A stretch of 34,280 bases of DNA, from positions 1 through 34,280 of the forward strand of contig JABXJU010000017.1 in NCBI GenBank assembly GCA_013375405.1, written 5' to 3'. Both the position numbers and the translations under genes were made by a program. Shown piece by piece: positions 24,599 to 32,183 of the stretch (the first letter of the stretch is position 1; each line of letters begins with the position of its first letter). This DNA is from Candidatus Helarchaeota archaeon (GTDB taxonomy: Archaea; Asgardarchaeota; Lokiarchaeia; Helarchaeales; HEL-GB-A). The notes below the pieces were generated by a model. That model searched no databases. It saw nothing but the letters and a program-made list of their open reading frames with translations, and was not told where the DNA came from.

Positions 24599-24847
24599 GT
24601 GGAAAGCCTTAAATATCTATCCTTACTCAATAATTGAGTGAGAGATCTTGAAGGAATTGAAGGTCTCACAGGTCTTATTACCTTGCATCTCTCTCATAAT
24701 TCCATAACGACTCTTCCGGAAGGTATCTTAAAGATTCCCAATTTGAAAAGGCTGTCGATAGGACGAAATCCTTTGGATGGAGTGGCGATTCGCGTCTTGG
24801 AAAAGTTGAGAGAAAAAAGGGTGCAAGTGAATGTTAGAGAATATTAA
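24599..24847 (+). pseudogene. Leucine-rich-repeat gene relic with in-frame stop
   Basis: From a GTG at 24599 (GGGGGA 9 bases before) the frame reads VESLKYLSLLNN, then TGA at 24635-24637, then VRDLEGIEGLTGLITLHLSHN and LPEGILKIPNLKRLSIGRNPLDG. Both sides of the stop fit one continuous LRR spacing, so the TGA interrupts what was a single gene. Only about three repeats remain, against about 17 in the LRR protein at 20759. The part after the stop (24638-24847) would give a 69-residue protein from GTG but has no ribosome site. It lies in the 313-base gap between E1-beta and the next membrane protein, which holds nothing else. Confidence 0.6.
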
Positions 24848-24882
24848 AGTATTTCAGTGAATATTAGAAACAAGGTGTTTAG

Positions 24883-25785
24883 ATGGAGAAAAAATATATT
24901 CCGCTTCTGATTACTTTTATAGTTACGCTGACGATAATTATGTTTTTCATGATTATAGGGATTACATATTATTTAAATCCCGGCGACTCAATGTTCGCTG
25001 ATGAGACGGTGTTAATTTTTATTCCATTCATCCCTGGACCGCTAATTACGGATTTGCTGATAATTTTGGTGGCCCCCATCGTAGTATTTATCGTAATATT
25101 CTATAGCCTTGCCCCTTATTGGGCTAAATTGCTAATTGGAATACATAAGTTACTTTCAAAATTAGGGGGTAATCCCAAGTATGGAGTTATCAAGATGGGG
25201 AAGAAGGCCACCGGCAGGATGCTGTTTTTCAGAGCCATGGTTGTTAGTTTTTTCACCTTCAGCCTTGCGGTATTCTTAGTTGAAATATTGGAGATACTTG
25301 GGATTACAGATGGATTTCTACTCTATTCATCAGGGATACAGATTTTTGATACCGTTGTGCAAGTTTATGTTGCGTGCCTTTTCCTAGGGATTATCACAAT
25401 TCTTGTTTTCCTTCCAGTTTGGCATCTAGAAGATTCAGGTTTGACGTCTTATCAAGTGTCAACAGGGGAGGAAGATGAACGAAGTCCTGTTGATATTCAA
25501 GGCGTCCACGCCCCCCTTGCAGGCGCACTCACTGGTTATGCGGGATTCGCTACGATATTGAGTTGGATAACCTTTATTATTATGGTATATCCTACAATTT
25601 CGATTTCTGATGTCAGTCTTCTATTTTTAATACTTTTTATATTACTACCATTCATTGTTGCAGGATTCTTCAGTATTCCCATCTACCTCTATGAAAAAAA
25701 GCTTCCCAGCTTATTATCACGTCTGGAATCTTATTGGGATTATGACCACATAAAACCACCTGAATTCGAAAAAGTTGAGTCGTAA
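24883..25785 (+). CDS. Multi-pass membrane protein, unknown function
   Basis: The 300-residue protein has about six transmembrane segments: residues about 8-30, 44-82 (probably two), 113-138, 158-183, 212-237 and 243-270. Loops include KLLSKLGGNPKYGVIKMGKKATG and a hydrophilic stretch with EEDERSP around residue 198. The C-terminal 30 residues are cytosol-like (SRLESYWDYDHIKPPEFEK). No conserved catalytic motif or family is recognised. AAGGTG precedes the ATG. A T7 tract at 25813-25819, 28 bases after the stop, could end the transcript. Confidence 0.75.
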   Translation: MEKKYIPLLITFIVTLTIIMFFMIIGITYYLNPGDSMFADETVLIFIPFIPGPLITDLLIILVAPIVVFIVIFYSLAPYWAKLLIGIHKLLSKLGGNPKYGVIKMGKKATGRMLFFRAMVVSFFTFSLAVFLVEILEILGITDGFLLYSSGIQIFDTVVQVYVACLFLGIITILVFLPVWHLEDSGLTSYQVSTGEEDERSPVDIQGVHAPLAGALTGYAGFATILSWITFIIMVYPTISISDVSLLFLILFILLPFIVAGFFSIPIYLYEKKLPSLLSRLESYWDYDHIKPPEFEKVES

Positions 25786-25820
25786 CTAAGGTTAAATCCC
25801 TCACTTCTCCACTTTTTTTC

Positions 25821-25830
25821 TTATAAAACT
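25821..25830 (+). promoter_or_regulatory. Candidate TATA box upstream of the multi-Cys ferredoxin gene
   Basis: TTATAAAACT lies about 45 bases before the GTG start at 25873, a suitable distance for a short leader containing the AAGG ribosome site. It directly follows the T7 tract that would end the preceding gene. Confidence 0.4.
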
Positions 25831-25872
25831 ATTAAAATTAGGTTCAAAGGTTAAATTATTCAATGTAAGGCT

Positions 25873-27078
25873 GTGAAAATTTTGGTAGATGAGAAGAGTA
25901 ATTCTGATGTTTATGAACAAGTCGCCGAGAGAATGTCCAATTGGATAGTCAGAAGTCCAATCTCTAAAGAGCTTAGAAAAATCTTAAAATCATTATTTTC
26001 CCCTGAAGAGGCAAAGATTCTATTGGTCTTTAATGGACCATTCATGGATCGACTCACCGCAGAGAAGATCGCAAGAAAGTTGAAGAGACCAGTGGAAGAA
26101 GTTAAACCAATATTAGATGAAATGGCTAGGACCCAAAGGCTCTTTTCAGTAGAGAGGAACAATAAAAGAACTTATTCTATGTTTCCACTCGTTCCAGGAC
26201 TTTTTGAGCTTTTCTTCGCGAATCACAAGAGAGCAGAAGCAGAAGAAAGGGAATTGGTGAAACTTTTTGCTGAAGAGTTTGAAAAATACTACAATAAAGG
26301 ATACGCCGCAGAATTTGCGAGTTCTACCATGCCCTTTATGCGGGTATTCGTTGATCAGAAGGTAGTCGATAATACAATAAAAAAAGGGAAGGGCAAAACT
26401 GTCGATTTGGATATAGAAATAACTGATGCATTGAAGCATCACATCATGCCGTTTGAACAAGTTAAGAATCTGATTGAGCAATCACGAAAGGTAGCAGTCA
26501 TGGATTGTGCCTGTCGAGTACATATGCGTATTCATAATGATGGAGTTCCCGTGAATGATTACCCAGTTAATGTTTGCATGAGTTTTAACATTTGGGCGGA
26601 TTATGTCGTGGAGCAGGGATTTGGAAAAGAGCTTTCAACTCAAGAGGCATTAGAAACATTGAGTAAGGCAGCGAAAGCGGGACTCGTCCATACAACTCAG
26701 AATATTACTGAGAAAATAACATTCATCTGTAATTGTGATCGGGATTGTTGTATTTTACTTCGGGGTTTAACAAAATTCAGGAATCCAAATTCTGTCGCGA
26801 CTTCTAATTTTCTCCCCGAATATGAAAAAGAAAGTTGTATTTTCTGTGAGAAATGTGTCGATATCTGCCCTATGTATGCCATTCAACACCACTACGGGCA
26901 TAAGAAGGACAAGAGCGATGAAACCATCATGATCAATAATGAGTTGTGTATAGGTTGTGGAGTTTGTGCATTCAACTGTCCTAAAGGAGCCATCATCATG
27001 GTTAAAAAATATGAGAAGGTCCCCGCTGAAAAACCAGCTGAACAAGCGCAAGCAATGGTTGAGGGAAGGATTCATTAG
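25873..27078 (+). CDS. Multi-cysteine protein with C-terminal 2[4Fe-4S] ferredoxin domain
   Basis: The 401-residue protein has three regions. Residues 30-100 look like a winged helix (EEAKILLVFNG, LTAEKIARKLKRPVEEVKPIL). Residues 205-295 hold unusual cysteines: DCACR (C212, C214), C235, and CNCDRDCC (C286, C288, C292, C293). Residues 322-369 form a bacterial-type ferredoxin (C322, C325, C328, C332; C359, C362, C365, C369). The middle cysteines probably bind another metal or cluster. The start is a GTG. It lies 87 bases before the glycyl radical enzyme on the same strand, so it may supply electrons to, or control, that locus. The family is recurrent in anaerobes, but I cannot name a function. 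Confidence 0.8.
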   Translation: MKILVDEKSNSDVYEQVAERMSNWIVRSPISKELRKILKSLFSPEEAKILLVFNGPFMDRLTAEKIARKLKRPVEEVKPILDEMARTQRLFSVERNNKRTYSMFPLVPGLFELFFANHKRAEAEERELVKLFAEEFEKYYNKGYAAEFASSTMPFMRVFVDQKVVDNTIKKGKGKTVDLDIEITDALKHHIMPFEQVKNLIEQSRKVAVMDCACRVHMRIHNDGVPVNDYPVNVCMSFNIWADYVVEQGFGKELSTQEALETLSKAAKAGLVHTTQNITEKITFICNCDRDCCILLRGLTKFRNPNSVATSNFLPEYEKESCIFCEKCVDICPMYAIQHHYGHKKDKSDETIMINNELCIGCGVCAFNCPKGAIIMVKKYEKVPAEKPAEQAQAMVEGRIH

Positions 27079-27165
27079 ATCTAATTTATCACTATCTCAT
27101 TGTTTTTATTTGTAGAATTCATTTATGTAAGTAATAAAATAATTGCAGGGATTTCTACGGTGGTT

Positions 27166-29709
27166 ATGGTTAGTGAAAGGATTGAACGGTTAAGAGAGCG
27201 ATATCAAACGGAAATGCCAATTATTTCTATCGAGCGGGCAAAATTTTACACTGAGAAGTATTTTAAAGAGAAAGATTTACCTCAAAGTATGCGTGTTGCC
27301 CTATCAATGAAACATGTATATGAAAATATGACCCATTACGTTGATCCTGATGATAGAATTGCGGGTTATTGGTGTGAGAGTTTTCTGGGCATCCCTATTG
27401 AAATAGAACGCGGGGTTTTCAATAATGTGCTTCGAAACGAACTGAAAAAACGGTCAATCCTCTGGTTTCGTTTTAAATCTTACCTGAAAACAGCTTGGTG
27501 GCTGATAAAAAAAAGGCAATTATTCGCGGCGATTCGGAACAAGCGACATATGCACAAAAAGCAACCGATGGATATGGGAATTAAAACAATGGACGAGCGA
27601 GAAATAAATCCATATACTATTGATCCACAAGATGAGAAGGTCCTGTTGAAGGATTTACTCCCAAAATGGAAGGGTAAATCGCTGATAGATATATTGGATG
27701 AGAAAATCCCCGAATTAGATCATATTTCAGGAAATATGCTTGATTTCCATCAAGCAATGCCAGCTAATAATTCAAAACAGATTTTTATGATGACATTAAC
27801 CGCAAACATCTCCACCACTCAAGGCCATGTGATTTTGGATTACGAAACTGTAATCAAGAAAGGATTGCTCAGCTTGAAAGAGGAAGTCGAGAAAAAGTTA
27901 CAAGAGGAATCTCTAACTGATAATGAGCGAAACTTTCTGCGCTCTGTTGAAATTGCATTGGATGGTGTGATTATTTTCGCGATTCGCTTAGCTAATGAGC
28001 TAGAAGATAAATATACCCAAGAAAAAGACCCAACACAAAAACAGATTTATAAAAAGATGTTTGAGAATTGCAAAAGAGTACCCCTCAATCCTCCTGAAAC
28101 ATTTTATGAAGCAGTTCAATCAGCATGGACAATTAAAACTGCCGTGGAGCTCGCTCATCCCGTAAACTATCATTCATTTGGACGAATGGACCAAATATTC
28201 TACCCTTATTATAAGATAGATCTCGAAGAGGGGCGAATTACACCTGATGAAGTACGGGAATTGTTGGAAGAACTATTATTAAAAGTGATGTCACAAAATA
28301 TTCGCCCAGAATCAAATATGTTAGCCAATTTTTACCATCGTTACTTAGGATCCACGCCTATTACGTTGGGAGGGGTGAAACCAGATGGCTCTGATGCCTC
28401 TAATGAATTGACTGAGCTGTTCCTTGAAGCTGCTAATAATTCACGTGCAGTTACTAATATCTCCCTCAGAGTAAATAAAGGCACCCCCAATTCAACTCTT
28501 TTAAAAGCAGCGGAGATGTTGTATGAAGGCAGTTCAAATCTTTCACTGTTTAACGATGACATCAATATAGAGGCGATGCGGAAGCGAGGATTCGCTGAGG
28601 AGGACGCCCGCGACTATGGGGTGATGGGGTGTGTTGAGATGCTATGCCCCGGAAAAACTGGGGGTATGAGTGCTAATTCATTTTTGCTTTGTCGATTGTT
28701 GGATATGACGATGCGCAACGGTGATTCCCAAACCCTGATGGGGACTGTTAAAAATCTTGGACTTAAAACTGGTGATCCAAATAACTTCGCGTCGTTCGAT
28801 GAATTCCTTGATGCAATGATGGTACAAGCTAAAAACCAAATAGAAATGATAGTTAATGTGTCCAACTTCCGGGACAGTCTTTATGCGGAACATTTACCAG
28901 CACCGTACATTTCCGCGTTTATTGATGGCTGTTTGGAAAATAAAAAAGATGTCACACAAGGGGGTGCCAAATATGACCTTTCTGGAATTTCCTTTATCAA
29001 CAGCATCGCTAACCTCACCGATTCACTCTATGTCATTAAGAAACTCATCTATGATGAAAAGGAAACTACTTTTACTGAGTTATTAAAGGCTATTGATAAA
29101 AATTATAAAGGGTATGAGGACCTTCATCGGAAGATTATAAAAATAAAGGGAAAGTGGGGCAATGGCTATGAAGAAGTAGATGCCCTTGCACGTAAGATTA
29201 CAGACCAACTTTTTAAAGAAACGTATAATTACGAAAGTTATCGGGGAGGCGTCTTCGTTCCCTACATGATTAGCATGACAACCCATACCATTGATGGGCG
29301 GATTTCTATTGCGTCCCCAGATGGGCGATTTTCTGCGACCCCCTACGCTGCAAGCTGTAACCCTTATAATGTTGAGGAAAATGGTGTAACCGCTGTCTTG
29401 AGATCGGTTGCCTCTATTGATTTTCGGAATGTTCTAGGGTGTGCAGTGAATGTGAAGTTCCACCCCACAGCGATTGGTCTTAAAAAGGAAAATAGGGAAA
29501 AATGGATCGCTCTCATACGAGGCTATTTCGAGTTAGGTGGGCAACAAATTCAACCGACTGTCGTATCGGCAGAAATGTTACGTGATGCACAGGAGAATCC
29601 TCAGGAATATGGAGGTTTAATTGTGAAGGTTGGAGGTTATTCAGCCTACTTTACAGAACTGGGGATTGAGATCCAAAACGAAGTAATTGAACGCACGGAA
29701 CATCATTGA
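27166..29709 (+). CDS. Glycyl radical enzyme (PflD / dehydratase-like), GCVEM type
   Basis: 847 residues from the ATG at 27166; upstream TTG or GTG starts would add up to 22 residues unlike the family. The active-site cysteine is C489 in GVMGCVEM, with Glu two residues on as in diol dehydratases and 4-hydroxyphenylacetate decarboxylase. The glycyl-radical loop VKVGGYSAYF places the radical at G824, 23 residues from the end, at the usual distance. Family landmarks SFGRMDQIFYPYY, LFNDDINIE and the Arg/Gly-rich YESYRGGVFVPYM are present. It is not pyruvate formate-lyase, which has adjacent cysteines. It probably breaks or makes a C-C or C-O/N bond anaerobically. It needs a radical SAM activase, which is not in the window. 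Confidence 0.93.
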   Translation: MVSERIERLRERYQTEMPIISIERAKFYTEKYFKEKDLPQSMRVALSMKHVYENMTHYVDPDDRIAGYWCESFLGIPIEIERGVFNNVLRNELKKRSILWFRFKSYLKTAWWLIKKRQLFAAIRNKRHMHKKQPMDMGIKTMDEREINPYTIDPQDEKVLLKDLLPKWKGKSLIDILDEKIPELDHISGNMLDFHQAMPANNSKQIFMMTLTANISTTQGHVILDYETVIKKGLLSLKEEVEKKLQEESLTDNERNFLRSVEIALDGVIIFAIRLANELEDKYTQEKDPTQKQIYKKMFENCKRVPLNPPETFYEAVQSAWTIKTAVELAHPVNYHSFGRMDQIFYPYYKIDLEEGRITPDEVRELLEELLLKVMSQNIRPESNMLANFYHRYLGSTPITLGGVKPDGSDASNELTELFLEAANNSRAVTNISLRVNKGTPNSTLLKAAEMLYEGSSNLSLFNDDINIEAMRKRGFAEEDARDYGVMGCVEMLCPGKTGGMSANSFLLCRLLDMTMRNGDSQTLMGTVKNLGLKTGDPNNFASFDEFLDAMMVQAKNQIEMIVNVSNFRDSLYAEHLPAPYISAFIDGCLENKKDVTQGGAKYDLSGISFINSIANLTDSLYVIKKLIYDEKETTFTELLKAIDKNYKGYEDLHRKIIKIKGKWGNGYEEVDALARKITDQLFKETYNYESYRGGVFVPYMISMTTHTIDGRISIASPDGRFSATPYAASCNPYNVEENGVTAVLRSVASIDFRNVLGCAVNVKFHPTAIGLKKENREKWIALIRGYFELGGQQIQPTVVSAEMLRDAQENPQEYGGLIVKVGGYSAYFTELGIEIQNEVIERTEHH

Positions 29710-29743
29710 AAAAAAGAAATTATAAATGAAGAAAACTGATGTT

Positions 29744-30544
29744 CTAATACCAATCCAATTTGATGAATGCGTAAGGTATAAAATCCTGTGGATCTACTTC
29801 AGCAACCACTTCACCTGGGAGCATCGTATTATTGGTTTTCAAATATAAGGCACCCAGCACATTAACAATTTCTAATTCACCCCAGGGGTCATGGACTGAG
29901 GAATTTAAAGTGATTTCTACTTCACCCATCTCCATCGATTGAGGACGTATGAGTGTTTCTTGTCTTACAAGGCGTGGTGGGTAGTCAAACCCTATTTTAT
30001 CAGGAGAAGGGAAATATTTAAAATTATAACTGACTGCGCCTCTTTTCCGGGTTGGAAGGATTTTGAATTGTTTCAATATATCCGGAGTTTCACTAGAGTT
30101 GAATTTTCCTGTTAGTTTCGCATTAATCTCAATATTTCGTGTTCCAAGCCGTTCAGACCATGCTTTCACATCAGTATACTTTCGTTCAAGTTTAATATGT
30201 GCCATTTTTTTAGGAAATCCACAAATTTCCCGGCCACCTATCATCGCTCGATCATCCGTTACGTGCATTGCTAAATGATAATTCCCGTATTCATCATTGA
30301 ATTTCACTCGGAGGAACAGATCACTTTCATGATAGGGCTGCCCTTGATTAGTGCTTGGGTAATTGGCGATAAATGCAATGCAAATGGGTCTTTCTGCGGG
30401 TTTGAGCGGTGGGGGGAGGATCCGTTCTATGATTTCAGGCTTAGTTTCCCACAAAACTGTCATCATCTCTGCTCCCTTAAACACGGAATTCTTTAATTCT
30501 TCCTTTTTTGTCTTAATTTCTTCTAAATCCCTTTTGAAACTCAT
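29744..30544 (-). CDS. Acetoacetate decarboxylase (ADC) family protein
   Basis: The 266-residue protein has the ADC active-site segment GGREICGFPKKMA. Residues K112 and K113 correspond to the Schiff-base Lys and its neighbour, and E73 in YHESDLFLRV corresponds to the conserved Glu. LPPPLKP and AFIANYPSTNQG match the family N-terminal half. True ADCs decarboxylate acetoacetate, while many relatives act as decarboxylases or aldolase-dehydratases on other 2- or 3-oxo acids. It begins 2 bases after the FAD oxidase gene, so the two form a minus-strand operon, and it is convergent with the glycyl radical enzyme. The pathway substrate is not known. Confidence 0.88.
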   Translation of the reverse strand: MSFKRDLEEIKTKKEELKNSVFKGAEMMTVLWETKPEIIERILPPPLKPAERPICIAFIANYPSTNQGQPYHESDLFLRVKFNDEYGNYHLAMHVTDDRAMIGGREICGFPKKMAHIKLERKYTDVKAWSERLGTRNIEINAKLTGKFNSSETPDILKQFKILPTRKRGAVSYNFKYFPSPDKIGFDYPPRLVRQETLIRPQSMEMGEVEITLNSSVHDPWGELEIVNVLGALYLKTNNTMLPGEVVAEVDPQDFIPYAFIKLDWY

Positions 30545-30546
30545 AA

Positions 30547-32097
30547 CTAATCCCTCACGATATGTTTTGAAATATCATCGTTGTAAGCATACATGTGAAA
30601 TTTATTTGGACTCAATAGGAAGTTTGGATCTACGGTCCTTTTAACATCTTTAAAGAATTGAATGAAATCTGGCGTAAACGCTCCAGCCTCAACGATGGAC
30701 TGAGAAATCGCTTCCCCTAACCAGTAATGGGCGCCACCATATCGAACTTGAGCCCGCACCTTTTTATGCCATAGCTTCATTGCGGTTTCCCTTTGTTCCT
30801 CTATATTTTCAGCGTTGAAGCCCCCCGCAAATACGCAATGACCATTTGGTAAGAGATGGATGGATGTAGCGAACGCAGCCATGCTACGGGGAGGAAAATC
30901 GACTTGATTTTCAATATCGAATTTGGTGCTTAGTTGTTTCTTTTCTGCCATTGATGAAATGGGCACCTTGTGACATGTCGTACAAGAAATTCTGCCAGGA
31001 ACGAATGCGACAAATTTATTAAAATAATTATAGACGAACTTCAAAGTCATTTTCCAGTCTTTTGTTTCTTCTAGGCTCGTGTCAAATTCCGTCCATTCAA
31101 ATTGTCTTGCATTTTCCTTCATTATTGCATCTACTTTCTCTATATAAACGTCCAGAATTCGCTCATCGAATGCTTCTAAGATGAACATAAAAACAGGACC
31201 TTTTAACCTCGGTCTTTTGGGCGGTTTATTTCGTTTTTCAACAAAATTCGATAATAAGTCGAGTATCAATTTTGGGGTTATATATAAATCCTGCAGCCCA
31301 TCCCGCACTTCTCTCTGGAGCTGATTCATTAACTTGAAGACAATATCGTAATCATTTTTATTTAAGATATAATTTTTTCTGATCTTGAAAGGGGGATCAG
31401 GATATAACTTCAAGAAAGCTTTTGTTTTAATGCCCATCGTTCCAACATCTCCCAGAAATAGCCCAGTAAAATCCGGAGCTACACCATATCTGCAAAACGG
31501 TTCCGCATATTTGTTGGCGGCTGCGCCCGTCCTTATAATTGACCCCTCAGGATTAGGAAGGACCACTTCCACACCAAGACAATTTTCTGAAATTAGCCCA
31601 TATTTTGTGGAACCAAAACCTGCGGTATTATTTGAGAGCCCACCGCCAATAGTGGCAGAATAGCCGCTTCCAGGCCCTACAATTCCTGTAGTTAGCTCTT
31701 TTTTCAGTAATTTTGAAAGCAAAATAGCCCAGGTTATGCCACATTCAATAACACAATAATAGTTATCCTCGTTAATTTCCAAAATTTGATTCATTCTGGT
31801 AAGATCTATAAGAATACCGCCCTCTGTAGCAGCACCCCCAACAAGGTCAGCACCCCCGCCTCTTGGAACCATGTGAATCTTATAATTATTGGCTATTTTC
31901 ACAATATCGGATAATTCCTCAGGACTCCGTGGTCGAACAATTATGTCCGCCCATCTATCTGGAAAAGCTGGATCGACATTCCGTGAATACGCTGCCTTCA
32001 TGAAATCTTTATCGGATATGAAATCTGCACCTATGACATTTTCAATTTCCTTATAAACACTCTCAATTTTTGACAATTTTTCTGTTCGCCCTTTCAA
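30547..32097 (-). CDS. FAD-linked oxidase (PCMH/vanillyl-alcohol-oxidase type)
   Basis: The 516-residue protein has a PCMH FAD-binding half with HMVPRGGGADLVGGAATEGG and GPGSGYSATIGGGLSNNTAG, then a C-terminal cap with DPNFLLSPNKFHMY at the end. It is only distantly like the 9810-11261 flavoprotein and lacks its HHHGIG motif. An unusual CTTCHK sequence occurs around residue 378. The reaction should be two-electron oxidation of a hydroxyacid, alcohol or phenol. No Fe-S partner is encoded next to it; its partner gene is the ADC-family protein. The TTG at 32097 is an uncertain start; another TTG lies 21 bases in. Confidence 0.85.
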   Translation of the reverse strand: MKGRTEKLSKIESVYKEIENVIGADFISDKDFMKAAYSRNVDPAFPDRWADIIVRPRSPEELSDIVKIANNYKIHMVPRGGGADLVGGAATEGGILIDLTRMNQILEINEDNYYCVIECGITWAILLSKLLKKELTTGIVGPGSGYSATIGGGLSNNTAGFGSTKYGLISENCLGVEVVLPNPEGSIIRTGAAANKYAEPFCRYGVAPDFTGLFLGDVGTMGIKTKAFLKLYPDPPFKIRKNYILNKNDYDIVFKLMNQLQREVRDGLQDLYITPKLILDLLSNFVEKRNKPPKRPRLKGPVFMFILEAFDERILDVYIEKVDAIMKENARQFEWTEFDTSLEETKDWKMTLKFVYNYFNKFVAFVPGRISCTTCHKVPISSMAEKKQLSTKFDIENQVDFPPRSMAAFATSIHLLPNGHCVFAGGFNAENIEEQRETAMKLWHKKVRAQVRYGGAHYWLGEAISQSIVEAGAFTPDFIQFFKDVKRTVDPNFLLSPNKFHMYAYNDDISKHIVRD

Positions 32098-32183
32098 TTT
32101 CTTTTTCGGAATTTATTAGAGAATATGTGATTTTTTCCCATAAGTTTTTTTGCTGAAGTTGGGCATACTTTTTTTTGATAATC

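Noticed and set aside
27166..29709. Pyruvate formate-lyase
   Set aside because: The active site is GCVEM with a single Cys, not the adjacent Cys-Cys of pyruvate formate-lyase.
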